From assembly GCA_029906195.1 (NCBI GenBank), contig JARWSJ010000001.1, forward strand, positions 930,001 to 994,000: DNA of 64,000 bases, given 5' to 3'. The position numbers and the translations under genes were made by a program. A model generated the notes under the pieces. It saw nothing but the letters and a program-made list of their open reading frames with translations. It searched no databases and had not been told where the DNA came from. Source of the DNA: Chitinophagaceae bacterium 26-R-25. Lineage in GTDB: Bacteria; Bacteroidota; Bacteroidia; Chitinophagales; Chitinophagaceae. Position 1 is the first letter of the stretch. Every line of letters starts with the position of its first letter. This document shows, one piece after another, positions 36,457 through 43,844 of this stretch.

Positions 36457-37230
36457 ATGAATGCCGAACGATATTCTCCGTCAGCAATTTTGCAACCTTT
36501 CGTGAAAACCTACATGATCATTGAAAGCGATGGAAGCATGGTGAACCGAGTGTTGCCGGATACTTCTATTGTGATGGCTTTCGTTTGTAGAGGGAAGGTC
36601 TCTCACGAAAATAATAATGAGATTAAGGAATTGCAATCCGCGATGTTGACCGGTATCAGAAAAACTTCCAGGCTAATAAACTATGCTCAAAATACCTCCG
36701 TTTTGTTGGTGATTTTTAAAGATGCGGGTGCCGCTGCGTTTATAAAGGAGCCGCTGCACATGCTTTACAGTGAGAGTACGCCGCTCGATAACTTCGTTAA
36801 ACGACAATCGTTGCAGGATATCCAGGAGCAATTGGGAGAAGCCGGAAATAATACAGAAAAGATTCGCATTGTTGAACGCTTTCTTATTGACAGGTTGAGA
36901 GATGTTCCTGCTGAAACAATTTTGAACGAAGCAGTGAAGCGAATACAATTTGCCAAAGGCGCCATTAAAATAAAAGATGTGATCAGGGATTTGCCGGTGA
37001 GCGTAGATGCGTTTGAAAAGAAATTCCGGCATATGGTAGGAGTGGGGCCCAAGCAGTTTGCAGGCATTGTAAGGCTGCGTAGCATCATTGATAATTATTC
37101 ACCAGACAGTTCGCTCACCAGTGCCGCTTACGAAGGCGGTTATTTTGACCAGTCTCATTTCATCAAAGATTTTAAAGCATTTACAGGGCAATCTCCAAAA
37201 GACTTTTTCAAATCGCCGCTTCACTGGTAA
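36457..37230 (+). CDS. AraC family transcriptional regulator
   Basis: A 257-aa regulator. The N-terminal half (PFVKTYMIIESDGSMVNRVLPDTSI) resembles the DUF6597 sensor domain. The C-terminal half has an AraC double helix-turn-helix: KGAIKIKDVIRDLPVSVDAFEKKFRHMVGVGPKQFAGIVRLR and then TSAAYEGGYFDQSHFIKDFKAFTGQSPKDF. It is 60 bases from the following antibiotic biosynthesis monooxygenase gene, which it may control. The target and signal are unknown. Confidence 0.88.
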   Translation: MNAERYSPSAILQPFVKTYMIIESDGSMVNRVLPDTSIVMAFVCRGKVSHENNNEIKELQSAMLTGIRKTSRLINYAQNTSVLLVIFKDAGAAAFIKEPLHMLYSESTPLDNFVKRQSLQDIQEQLGEAGNNTEKIRIVERFLIDRLRDVPAETILNEAVKRIQFAKGAIKIKDVIRDLPVSVDAFEKKFRHMVGVGPKQFAGIVRLRSIIDNYSPDSSLTSAAYEGGYFDQSHFIKDFKAFTGQSPKDFFKSPLHW

Positions 37231-37270
37231 AATCAATGATTTTTTACAATTTTTCGCTCTTTGGTCGAGA

Positions 37271-37278
37271 TAAGTTTG
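37271..37278 (+). promoter_or_regulatory. Bacteroidota-type -7 box upstream of the ABM monooxygenase gene
   Basis: TAAGTTTG exactly matches the TAnnTTTG consensus of Bacteroidota primary sigma promoters. It is 12 bases before the ATG at 37291. No convincing -33 TTTG is visible at the usual distance. Confidence 0.45.
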
Positions 37279-37290
37279 CATAATAAAAAT

Positions 37291-37608
37291 ATGATTATGC
37301 AACAGATATTCATTGACAGATTTACCATGCCTGTTGAGGCAAAAGAAGAATTTTTTGAGCGTGTAAGAATCAACCGCGATTTAATACATTCGCTTTCCGG
37401 ATTCATTAAAGACGACATATATGAACGTATTGATGGTGATATTCTGTATGTTGTTACGACAGCCTTTTGGGAAAGTGCTGCAGCAATAGAAAATGCGAAA
37501 AACACCGTGATGGCCGAATACAAACGCCAGGGATTTAATATGCAGGAAATGTTCAGCCGGCTGAACATTACGCTTGACAGAGGCATCTTTACGAAGTTGG
37601 ATCTGTAG
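37291..37608 (+). CDS. Antibiotic biosynthesis monooxygenase (ABM) domain protein
   Basis: About 105 aa from the ATG at 37291. The ferredoxin-like pattern IDRFTMPVEAKEEFFERVRIN...SGFIKDDIYER...YVVTTAFWESAAAIENAKN is that of ABM/dimeric alpha-beta barrel proteins. These often act as cofactor-free monooxygenases or heme-degrading enzymes. Substrate unknown. It lies between an AraC regulator and the Ada-like gene. Confidence 0.8.
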   Translation: MIMQQIFIDRFTMPVEAKEEFFERVRINRDLIHSLSGFIKDDIYERIDGDILYVVTTAFWESAAAIENAKNTVMAEYKRQGFNMQEMFSRLNITLDRGIFTKLDL

Positions 37609-37635
37609 TATGTAAACAAAGCAAGAAACGGGTTT

Positions 37636-37663
37636 TTTGCGGACTGTGCCGCTCGTAATTTTG
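37636..37663 (+). promoter_or_regulatory. Promoter of the Ada-like gene
   Basis: TAATTTTG (37656-37663) matches the -7 consensus TAnnTTTG, with TTTG at 37636-37639 as a -33 element, spaced by 16 bases, slightly short. The ATG lies 20 bases downstream. Confidence 0.55.
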
Positions 37664-37683
37664 AGTGATCAAAAACAAAAACT

Positions 37684-38532
37684 ATGGAATTGCAGGAGCA
37701 GATTAATTTCAACAGAATTGCAGATGCGATCAGTTTTTATAAAGAGAATTTCAAACTGCAGCCTTCTCTTGATGAGGCTGCGGCGCATGTCCATTTGAGT
37801 CCTTTTCACTTTCAAAAGATGTTTAAAGAATGGGCGGGTGTTACTCCCAAGCAGTTTTTGCAATATTTAAGCATTGAATATGCAAAGGATATTTTGAAAG
37901 AGACAAAAGCGTCTTTGCTTGATGCGGCTTATGATACCGGCCTTTCAGGAACAGGGCGACTGCATGATCTTTTTATAAAAATAGAAGGGATGACGCCGGG
38001 CGAATTTAAAAATGGCGGAAAGGAACTTGCGATCAATTACAGTTTTGCTGAAACACCTTTTGGCGAAATGATTGTTGCGTCTACGCCCAAAGGTATTTGC
38101 CACATGGCCTTTGCAGATGACGGACAAGAAGCTGCGTTCAATGAATTGAAAAATAGTTTTCCGAATGCACAGTTTACACAATTGGTAGATGCCAATCAAC
38201 AACAGGCGCTTTTTATTTTTACGCAAGACTGGAGCAAATTGTCACAAATAAAATTACACCTGAAAGGCACGCCATTTCAATTGAAAGTATGGGACGCTTT
38301 GATTAAGGTGCCGGCGGGAGACTTGAAAACTTATTCAAGTATTGCCGAGGCGATCGATGCCCCCAAAGCCTCACGGGCCGTGGGGTCTGCGATTGGCAGT
38401 AACCCTGTAGCTTTTTTGATTCCCTGTCACCGTGTAATCAGAATGAGTGGAGAAACAGGTGAATATCATTGGGGAAGTGCAAGGAAGAGTGCGATGATTG
38501 GATGGGAAGCAGCGCGGCGAATTAGGAATTAG
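37684..38532 (+). CDS. AraC-type regulator fused to O6-methylguanine-DNA methyltransferase (Ada-like)
   Basis: A 282-aa protein. The first 120 residues are an AraC double helix-turn-helix (SLDEAAAHVHLSPFHFQKMFKEWAGVTPKQFLQYL). Residues 130-282 are a methylguanine methyltransferase with acceptor cysteine 248 in IPCHRVIR. Compared with E. coli Ada, the N-terminal zinc/methylphosphotriester domain is missing; a free-standing version is encoded by the next gene. It repairs O6-alkylguanine and could act as regulator. The gene end RIRN-TAG is spelled by a GAATTAG-word repeat. Confidence 0.92.
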   Translation: MELQEQINFNRIADAISFYKENFKLQPSLDEAAAHVHLSPFHFQKMFKEWAGVTPKQFLQYLSIEYAKDILKETKASLLDAAYDTGLSGTGRLHDLFIKIEGMTPGEFKNGGKELAINYSFAETPFGEMIVASTPKGICHMAFADDGQEAAFNELKNSFPNAQFTQLVDANQQQALFIFTQDWSKLSQIKLHLKGTPFQLKVWDALIKVPAGDLKTYSSIAEAIDAPKASRAVGSAIGSNPVAFLIPCHRVIRMSGETGEYHWGSARKSAMIGWEAARRIRN

Positions 38533-38622
38533 GAGTTAGGAATTAGGAATTAGAAATTAGGAATTAGGATGGCTCATTTTGTTTGTTACGCCAATTAATT
38601 ATTTATTATTAATTATTAATTA
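38519..38622. repeat. GAATTAG-word arm followed by ATTAATTATT-word arm
   Basis: 38519-38570 is tandem GAATTAG words starting inside the last codons of the Ada-like gene; 38591-38622 is AT-only words (TTAATTATTTATTATTAATTA) just before the next gene. A second AT-only arm lies at 38911-38944. The two families here do not pair with each other. Confidence 0.6.
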
Positions 38623-38629
38623 CAGCAGC

Positions 38630-38866
38630 TTGATAAAACATAGTGATATCAACGATTCCCAGCTTCGCAAAATGATAAGGGCCAATGAAATTAATTTCGG
38701 TGGAAATGTGAAGCTGAAGATTTATGGCAAGCTTAATTGCAAGAGTGGGAAGAGAATGAAAAGAGAAAACCGTGTGTTCTTTCAAACAAGCGAAGAGGCG
38801 ATTGCAAAAGGCTACAGGCCATGTGGACATTGTATGAGGAAGGACTATATGCTTAATAAGCAGTGA
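38630..38866 (+). CDS. Detached Ada metal-binding domain protein
   Basis: A 78-aa protein read from a TTG at 38630 (no ATG is present in the repeat before it). It matches the Ada zinc domain: RENRVFF followed by GYRPCGHCMRKDY, with cysteines 37, 65 and 68. E. coli Ada has four zinc cysteines, including acceptor Cys38. Aligning by RENxxFY and RPCxxC puts glycine 33 at the acceptor position, so only three are kept. It is thus likely a non-catalytic DNA-binding module. It sits between the Ada-like gene and alkB. Confidence 0.82.
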   Translation: MIKHSDINDSQLRKMIRANEINFGGNVKLKIYGKLNCKSGKRMKRENRVFFQTSEEAIAKGYRPCGHCMRKDYMLNKQ

Positions 38867-38910
38867 TCAATAGTTTGCCCTCGGCAAGACCAAATTCGCT
38901 TTAGAGGTTA

Positions 38911-38944
38911 CACCTATTAATTATTCTTTATTAATTATTAATTG
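38911..38944. repeat. AT-only word repeat arm before alkB
   Basis: TTAATTATTCTTTATTAATTATTAATTG ends 6 bases before the alkB start codon, and resembles the arm at 38591-38622. Confidence 0.55.
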
Positions 38945-38948
38945 CACA

Positions 38949-39554
38949 ATGACTTTGTTTGACAATGATACCGTAGCAAATCTTTTGCCGTATGACGGTG
39001 AGGTGGTTTATTATGGAAGAGTAATTCCTTTGGCTGAAGCAAATGTTTTTTTGAATATCCTTTTACAGAATATTGATTGGAAGAATGATGAAGCGGTGAT
39101 TTTTGGCAGGCACATCATCACAAAGCGAAAAGCAGCGTGGTATGGCGATTCCAGTTATTCATATACTTATTCCGGCACAACAAAACAAGCTTTGCCGTGG
39201 ACAAAGGAATTGCTTGAACTAAAAACTATTGCAGAGAGTTTAACCGGTACCACATACAATTCATGTCTGCTCAACTTATATCACAACGGCGATGAGGGCA
39301 TGGCCTGGCACAGTGATGATGAAAGTTCGCTTGGTGTGAACACTAGCATTGCTTCCTTTAGTTTTGGCGCTGAAAGGAAATTTTCATTCAAGCATAAACG
39401 CACCGGCGAATCACATTCTATATTGCTTGAAAACGGCAGCCTGCTTTTGATGAAAGGCGCTACGCAAACCAATTGGCTGCACAGTTTGCCAAAATCAAAT
39501 AAGATCATTACGCCGAGAGTGAATCTTACATTCCGCACGATTGTTGATCAGTGA
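38949..39554 (+). CDS. alkB: AlkB-type alpha-ketoglutarate-dependent DNA dealkylase
   Basis: A 201-aa Fe(II)/2-oxoglutarate dioxygenase. The metal and 2OG motifs are clear: HxD in GMAWHSDDESSLG and the downstream RVNLTFR with its arginine pair (residues about 190-196), plus YGDSSYSYTYSG in the substrate loop. AlkB oxidatively removes 1-methyladenine and 3-methylcytosine. With the AraC-MGMT fusion and the detached Ada domain upstream it forms an alkylation-repair cluster. The start ATG follows an AT-only repeat arm. Confidence 0.92.
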   Translation: MTLFDNDTVANLLPYDGEVVYYGRVIPLAEANVFLNILLQNIDWKNDEAVIFGRHIITKRKAAWYGDSSYSYTYSGTTKQALPWTKELLELKTIAESLTGTTYNSCLLNLYHNGDEGMAWHSDDESSLGVNTSIASFSFGAERKFSFKHKRTGESHSILLENGSLLLMKGATQTNWLHSLPKSNKIITPRVNLTFRTIVDQ

Positions 39555-39568
39555 TGGCGAATGCAAAG

Positions 39569-39687
39569 ATTACCACTAAGGCACTGAGGGCACTAAGTTT
39601 CACTAAGAATACAGAATACATAACCTCTTGCCAAATAATTAACACCCCTTAGTGAAACTTAGTGTCCTTAGTGTCTTAGTGGTAAAG
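39569..39687. repeat. Hairpin repeat, CACTAAGG-word family
   Basis: Left arm TTACCACTAAGGCACTGAGG... (39570-39605) pairs with right arm CTTAGTGAAACTTAGTGTCC...TTAGTGGTAA (39647-39685). It lies between alkB and the Crp/Fnr gene; a larger copy is at 57368-57648. Confidence 0.8.
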
Positions 39688-39711
39688 AATAGGGATCTCC
39701 TGCTTCATGCC

Positions 39712-39719
39712 TATATTTG
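39712..39719 (+). promoter_or_regulatory. TAnnTTTG box four bases before the Crp/Fnr start codon
   Basis: TATATTTG matches the -7 consensus exactly. With the usual spacing, transcription would start at or next to the ATG at 39724, giving a leaderless or nearly leaderless message. Confidence 0.4.
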
Positions 39720-39723
39720 CTCC

Positions 39724-40302
39724 ATGACCTACGACATCAGTTCCTACGCATCAAAATATGTTACTGCTACCAGGGAAGAAATGGCGCTCTTTAATTCTTT
39801 ATTGCAGCCCAAAATTGTTCCCAAAAAAACATTGCTTTTACAGGAAGGCGAGATATGCCGCTTCGAAGCGTACATTGAAAAGGGATGTGCAAGAACATAC
39901 TACATCAATGAAAACGGTGCAGAGGTTACGCTTCAGTTTGCAACAGAAGAGTGGTGGGTGAGCGATATAGCAAGTTTTCACGACCAAAAGCCGAGTCGCA
40001 TGTTTATAGAGACATTGGAAGATTGTGAGCTGCTGATATTAACTCCTGATAACAAGGAAAAACTGCTTCGGGCTGCCCCTTGTTTTGAAAGAATGTTCCG
40101 CCTGATGGTGCAGCGCAATTTATCACGTTTGCAAGAGCGGCTTTTTCAGACCATTACAAAAACGGCAGTGGAAAAATACCTTGATTTTATTGAACGCTAT
40201 CCAACCATTCCCCAGCGGGTAGCGCAGCATTATATCGCGTCCTACCTCGGCTTTTCACCAGAATTTTTAAGTAAAGTGAGGACGAAACTGTCTAAGAAAT
40301 AG
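39724..40302 (+). CDS. Crp/Fnr family transcriptional regulator
   Basis: A 192-aa protein from the ATG at 39724. The cyclic-nucleotide-binding-like domain spans about 20-120 (KKTLLLQEGEICRFEAYIEKGCARTYY). A C-terminal helix-turn-helix with ERYPTIPQRVAQHYIASYLGFSPEFLSKVRTKL lies in the last 40 residues. The binding pocket lacks the full RxA phosphate signature, so cAMP binding is doubtful. It may sense redox or another ligand. The frame is open to 39652, but that extension lies in a hairpin repeat and is unlikely to be translated. Confidence 0.88.
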   Translation: MTYDISSYASKYVTATREEMALFNSLLQPKIVPKKTLLLQEGEICRFEAYIEKGCARTYYINENGAEVTLQFATEEWWVSDIASFHDQKPSRMFIETLEDCELLILTPDNKEKLLRAAPCFERMFRLMVQRNLSRLQERLFQTITKTAVEKYLDFIERYPTIPQRVAQHYIASYLGFSPEFLSKVRTKLSKK

Positions 40303-40308
40303 GCCATC

Positions 40309-40399
40309 AGTGTACGGAGTACGAAGTGCGATGTACGATAGCGTTTATGATGTATCATTCTAGTGAATTTCGTACACCGTACACCGTACATCGTACATT
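40309..40399. repeat. Hairpin repeat, GTACGAA-word family
   Basis: Left arm AGTGTACGGAGTACGAAGTGCG... (40309-40338) and right arm TTCGTACACCGTACACCG...GTACA (40366-40399). It follows the Crp/Fnr gene stop by about 7 bases. Confidence 0.8.
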
Positions 40400-40456
40400 G
40401 GATCCTCAGGCAGAATGCCGGTTCTTTTAGTAGTCATAAAATTTAACCTTCCCCCA

Positions 40457-40505
40457 TTTCTTGTTCTGGTTCAATGTTTGTAACTTATTCGTGTAGGAAC
40501 TTTGT
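40457..40505 (+). promoter_or_regulatory. Shared upstream module, copy 1
   Basis: TTTCTTGTTCTGGTTCAATG (40457-40476), then 20 bases, then GAACTTTGT (40497-40505). An almost identical block with the same 20-base spacing precedes the dioxygenase gene at 41108. The first part has dyad TTGnnC-N2-GnnCAA symmetry, an operator-like layout; GAACTTTG resembles the -7 box. Confidence 0.6.
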
Positions 40506-40548
40506 ACCGCTGTAAAGTGTTCTTTATAGTGTAACCAAAATAACAATC

Positions 40549-40857
40549 ATGAAAGAAATTAGCATTTTATATATCTGCCGGAATGCGGACATAGTTGATA
40601 CGATGGTGCGTGTTATCAATAAAACCGAAAACTGGAAGGGCGTTGGTGTGCAAACAGACGACCAGGCGATGGAAATATTCAGCGAAAATAATTTTGACAT
40701 CATCCTGCTCGGTTCTGGAATAGAAGAAGCGAGTGAAAGAAGGTTGCGCTCGTATTTTACTTCCCGCTGTGAGGATGTTATTGTTATTCAGCACTATGGC
40801 GGTGGCAGCGGCTTGCTGCAAACCGAAATTTTGCAGGCACTGAGCCAAAAAGAGTAG
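40549..40857 (+). CDS. Receiver-like protein without a phosphorylation site
   Basis: A 102-aa protein with a CheY-like alternation (ISILYICRNADIV, NNFDIILLGSGIEEASE, EDVIVIQHYGGGSG). The position of the phosphoacceptor aspartate after the third strand holds glycine in LLGSGI, so it is probably a pseudo-receiver with a structural role. It shares an upstream module with the dioxygenase gene, implying common regulation. It has no output domain. Confidence 0.7.
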   Translation: MKEISILYICRNADIVDTMVRVINKTENWKGVGVQTDDQAMEIFSENNFDIILLGSGIEEASERRLRSYFTSRCEDVIVIQHYGGGSGLLQTEILQALSQKE

Positions 40858-41035
40858 CTAGGAATTAGGAATTAGGAATTCTTTTAGTGCAACTTGCAAA
40901 ATTGAAATGAATTTCAAGTGTATTAAGAACAGTCTAAACCTATTAAACCTACTACATTTTCATAGCCTTCAACCGACGGGAAAACTGATTCCAACTTTCT
41001 AATTCCTAATTCCTAATTCCTAATTCATAATTCCT
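40858..41035. repeat. Hairpin repeat, GAATTAG-word family
   Basis: Left arm 40858-40881 starts directly after the TAG of the receiver-like gene; right arm 40999-41035 (CTAATTCC words) ends two bases before the shared regulatory module of the next gene. Confidence 0.8.
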
Positions 41036-41037
41036 GT

Positions 41038-41086
41038 TTTCTTGTCCTAGTTCAATGGAAATCTCTTAGCGCTGTTAGAACTTTGT
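41038..41086 (+). promoter_or_regulatory. Shared upstream module, copy 2
   Basis: TTTCTTGTCCTAGTTCAATG (41038-41057) differs from copy 1 at 2 of 20 positions; GAACTTTGT (41078-41086) is identical and the 20-base spacing is identical. The dioxygenase ATG is 21 bases further. Confidence 0.6.
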
Positions 41087-41107
41087 GCTATCAAAAAAGG
41101 AAACTAT

Positions 41108-42046
41108 ATGACAAACAGAATCTTAGGACTACATCATATAACAGCGATAGCTGGAGATGCAAAACGTAATTTTGACTTTTATACCAAAGTATTGGGTTTA
41201 CGTTTTATCAAGAAAACGGTAAACTTCGATGACCCGCAAACATATCACTTCTATTTCGGAGATTACGAAGGTACTCCCGGTACTATACTTACATTCTTCC
41301 CTTGGGGAAGCGCGGTAAGGCAAGGTCGCAGGGGTGCAGGAATGGCTACGGAAATTGGTTATTCTGTGCCAAAAGGAAGTCTTGAATGGTGGAAACAACG
41401 TTTCGAAGACAAGAATGTTATCTATAACAATATCGCCGAAAAATTCGGTTCACGTTACCTTACTTTTCTTGATCCGGACGGCTTGAAACTTGAGTTGGTA
41501 GAAACCGATGAAACGGACAGCCGCAAGCCTTTCGAAACCGAAGAAGTAAAAGCCAATGTTGCCACAAAAGGGTTTTACAATGTAACATTAACATTGAATG
41601 ATGCTAAACCAACAGCAGCAATATTGACAAATGTGTTTGATTACAAACTGACAGCGCAGGAAGGCAATCGTTATCGTTATGCAACAGATTCAATCGCAAC
41701 TGCCAACATCATTGACATAGTGGAATTGCCTGCTGAAAATCATGGACTGGGTGCAAATGGTACAGTACACCACATCGCTTTTCGTGTGAAAGATGATGCT
41801 ACGCAAATGGCATTACGTGAAAAAATAGAAGCGCTTGGTTTGCACATCACTCCACAAATAGACCGTAACTATTTCCATTCATTATACTTCAGGGAACCGG
41901 GCGGCGTGTTATTTGAAATAGCCACTGACAATCCTGGTTTTACGGTAGATGAACCGGTAGAAGAATTGGGTAAAAACCTGAAACTGCCTGTTCAGTACGA
42001 ACCTCAGAGAAAGAAAATAGAAGCGCATTTAGTGCCGCTGAATTAA
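41108..42046 (+). CDS. Ring-cleaving dioxygenase, glyoxalase/VOC family (MhqO-like)
   Basis: A 312-aa protein of two VOC modules. Metal ligands are the histidines in ILGLHHITAIAGDAKRN and GTVHHIAFRVKDD and the glutamate in YFREPGGVLFEIATD. The length and organisation match Fe(II)-dependent ring-cleaving dioxygenases such as MhqO of Bacillus, which acts on hydroquinones. The next gene encodes an MhqD-like hydrolase, as in the mhq operons. The likely role is detoxification of quinones or electrophiles. Confidence 0.85.
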   Translation: MTNRILGLHHITAIAGDAKRNFDFYTKVLGLRFIKKTVNFDDPQTYHFYFGDYEGTPGTILTFFPWGSAVRQGRRGAGMATEIGYSVPKGSLEWWKQRFEDKNVIYNNIAEKFGSRYLTFLDPDGLKLELVETDETDSRKPFETEEVKANVATKGFYNVTLTLNDAKPTAAILTNVFDYKLTAQEGNRYRYATDSIATANIIDIVELPAENHGLGANGTVHHIAFRVKDDATQMALREKIEALGLHITPQIDRNYFHSLYFREPGGVLFEIATDNPGFTVDEPVEELGKNLKLPVQYEPQRKKIEAHLVPLN

Positions 42047-42132
42047 TAACTGAATAACTGAACATGCTGAATGCCAAACGCTGAATGCTTAACGCGGCGG
42101 CCTGCGTTTGGCGTTAAGCGTTCGTCATTTAG
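42045..42132. repeat. AACTGAAT-word arm and TTAACGC-word hairpin
   Basis: The dioxygenase stop TAA opens an AACTGAAT-word stretch (42045-42062); a compact hairpin with TGCCAAACGCTGAATGCTTAACGC paired to GCGTTTGGCGTTAAGCG follows (42064-42132). It separates the dioxygenase and hydrolase genes without blocking a shared message being possible. Confidence 0.65.
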
Positions 42133-42151
42133 CTTTTTAAAAACAACAATC

Positions 42152-42781
42152 ATGAACTATAGCGAACTCAAATACATATATCAGCCGGCGCAAAACACGG
42201 CTCAAAACACAGTTTTGCTTTTGCATGGAACCGGTGGTGATGAGAATGATCTATTGCCGATAGCAAAATATTTCGGAGATAATTTTAATATTCTTAGTCT
42301 GCGTGGAAATGTGTCAGAAGGTGGAATGCCCAGGTTTTTCAGGCGTTTGGGAATGGGTATTTTTGATGAGAAGGATCTTGCGTTCAGAACAGATGAAATG
42401 GTGCATTTTATCAGGGATTTGGCTGTGAAAGAAAATTTTGACGCTGATAAAATCATCGCCTTGGGTTACTCCAATGGAGCAAATATCGCAGGTTCCACAC
42501 TTTTGCAATATCCCGATTTCTTAGCCGGTGCAATATTGTTCAGGCCCATGCAGCCGTTTAAAGAAATTTCTGCCACAGCAGTTAATACAAAGAAAACACC
42601 CATATTCATGAGCAATGGCGCCAGCGATCCAACCATTGATCCTGTTGCAACGGTGCGTTATGTTGAAGTATTGAAAAAAGCAGGCTTTGATGTAGCAGAC
42701 TACAACTTACAGACAAGCCATGGCTTAACCCAAAAAGACATAGAGCTATCGGTAGAGTGGTTTAAGAAGCACTTTGTGTAA
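42152..42781 (+). CDS. Alpha/beta hydrolase, phospholipase/carboxylesterase type (MhqD-like)
   Basis: A 209-aa serine hydrolase from the ATG at 42152. Landmarks are LLLHGTGGDENDLLPIAKYF (oxyanion region), the nucleophile elbow ALGYSNGANIA, an aspartate in MSNGASDPTIDP, and the terminal histidine in LQTSHGLTQKDIE. It pairs with the MhqO-like dioxygenase, as in quinone-detoxification operons. The frame upstream of 42152 runs through a repeat and is not a credible start. Confidence 0.88.
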   Translation: MNYSELKYIYQPAQNTAQNTVLLLHGTGGDENDLLPIAKYFGDNFNILSLRGNVSEGGMPRFFRRLGMGIFDEKDLAFRTDEMVHFIRDLAVKENFDADKIIALGYSNGANIAGSTLLQYPDFLAGAILFRPMQPFKEISATAVNTKKTPIFMSNGASDPTIDPVATVRYVEVLKKAGFDVADYNLQTSHGLTQKDIELSVEWFKKHFV

Positions 42782-42876
42782 TAACTGAATAACTGAATGA
42801 CTGAATAACTGAATGTTTCTATTCGAAAAGTGTTTTCGATTTTCAATCACCCAGTTATTCAGTTATTCAGTTATTG
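42779..42876. repeat. Hairpin repeat, AACTGAAT-word family
   Basis: Left arm 42779-42814 includes the stop of the hydrolase (GTG TAA TAACTGAATAA); right arm 42846-42876 includes the TAA stop of the convergent minus-strand gene (42871-42873). It is the entire intergenic region between convergent genes. Confidence 0.8.
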
Positions 42877-43554
42877 CGGGATGGCGCCCATCACTGTCGG
42901 GGATTGTTCATAGTCTTCATCAACAGGCTTGTCGCTTATAAAACGGAAGCAGTCTTGTGGCGTAGTAGCCCAGGCTTTCGTTTCTTCGAGTTTGGTATCA
43001 ATCAATTTTCTCCACTTTGCAAATGCATCGGGTGATTTGTCTGCAATTATTTCGTTCGTGTATTCGTCATTCATTTTTGCTTGCTGGGCCTTCATGTCCC
43101 TTATAACGGTAGAGTACATGCTAAAGACAATACCATAGCCGGGAATAGTGTCCTGGTATGATTTGAATTGTTGTCTTGCCCATCTTGCCCAAACCTCCGC
43201 GATGTCAAAATATAATTGCTGTTTGGCAATTTGTGTATTGTCACTTGTAAGTGGATAAGAAGCTTTCATCTCAAAAGCAGGTGCGATGTAAACCTTCTCC
43301 AATTTTTTACCCCTGTCTTTCTTTTTCTTTGGCACGTCTAAAATGCTCCATATGCCAATATGGGCCATGGTTTTTATATCAGAATGGCGATTAGCTTCTT
43401 TGTATTTGCCGGTGCTGTCTCCCTTAAAATCGGCGAGTGTGAGGGTGGTTCCGGGTTGCCAGAAAATGTGCAAACTATCCCGCGTGACAAAATTGCTTTG
43501 GGCGTGGACAGAGGTAGCAAAAATAAGCAGGAATAACAGGGTCAACTTGGTCAT
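42871..43554 (-). CDS. Secreted protein of unknown function
   Basis: A 227-aa protein from the ATG at 43554, with a signal peptide ending TSVHAQ. The segment DSLHIFWQPGTTLTLADFKGDS resembles the start of DUF922-type secreted proteins, but I cannot follow a zinc motif through it, so no function is claimed. Mature part is rich in aromatic residues and lysines (VWARWARQQFKSYQDTIPGYG). Confidence 0.7.
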   Translation of the reverse strand: MTKLTLLFLLIFATSVHAQSNFVTRDSLHIFWQPGTTLTLADFKGDSTGKYKEANRHSDIKTMAHIGIWSILDVPKKKKDRGKKLEKVYIAPAFEMKASYPLTSDNTQIAKQQLYFDIAEVWARWARQQFKSYQDTIPGYGIVFSMYSTVIRDMKAQQAKMNDEYTNEIIADKSPDAFAKWRKLIDTKLEETKAWATTPQDCFRFISDKPVDEDYEQSPTVMGAIPQ

Positions 43555-43590
43555 GTCAGTGGTGTTCAATACTAAATATAAGAATTTCAA

Positions 43591-43785
43591 GGATTTCACG
43601 CAAAGGTTTCACGCAGCGGACGCAGCGGAAAAGCGACGCAGCGGGTTTCTAATTTCGTAATCCCGAATGTCAGGGAGAAATCCAAATCGTGCAGTGCAAC
43701 TGAAGGAAGGATATTTTAAAAGTTCAGTAAACCGCCCCTTCGTTGCTCCGCCGCGTTCGCCGCGTGAACAGATGCGTCTACGTGA
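43591..43785. repeat. Repeat of the TTTCACGC...GCGTGAA family
   Basis: Left part GGATTTCACGCAAAGGTTTCACGCAGCGGACGCAGCGG (43591-43628) and right part CCGCCGCGTTCGCCGCGTGAA (43749-43768) are complementary words. It lies between convergently unrelated genes. Confidence 0.6.
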
Positions 43786-43789
43786 AATA

Positions 43790-43820
43790 AAAAGACCCGC
43801 CAGCTGCATGCCGACGGGTC
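43790..43820 (-). terminator. Rho-independent terminator of the AsmA gene
   Basis: GACCCGC (43794-43800) pairs with GACGGGTC (43813-43820) in part, and on the minus strand it is followed by T-rich sequence. It lies 25 bases past the AsmA stop at 43845. Confidence 0.7.
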
Positions 43821-43844
43821 GTAAAATATGTTGAGTCATTCAGA

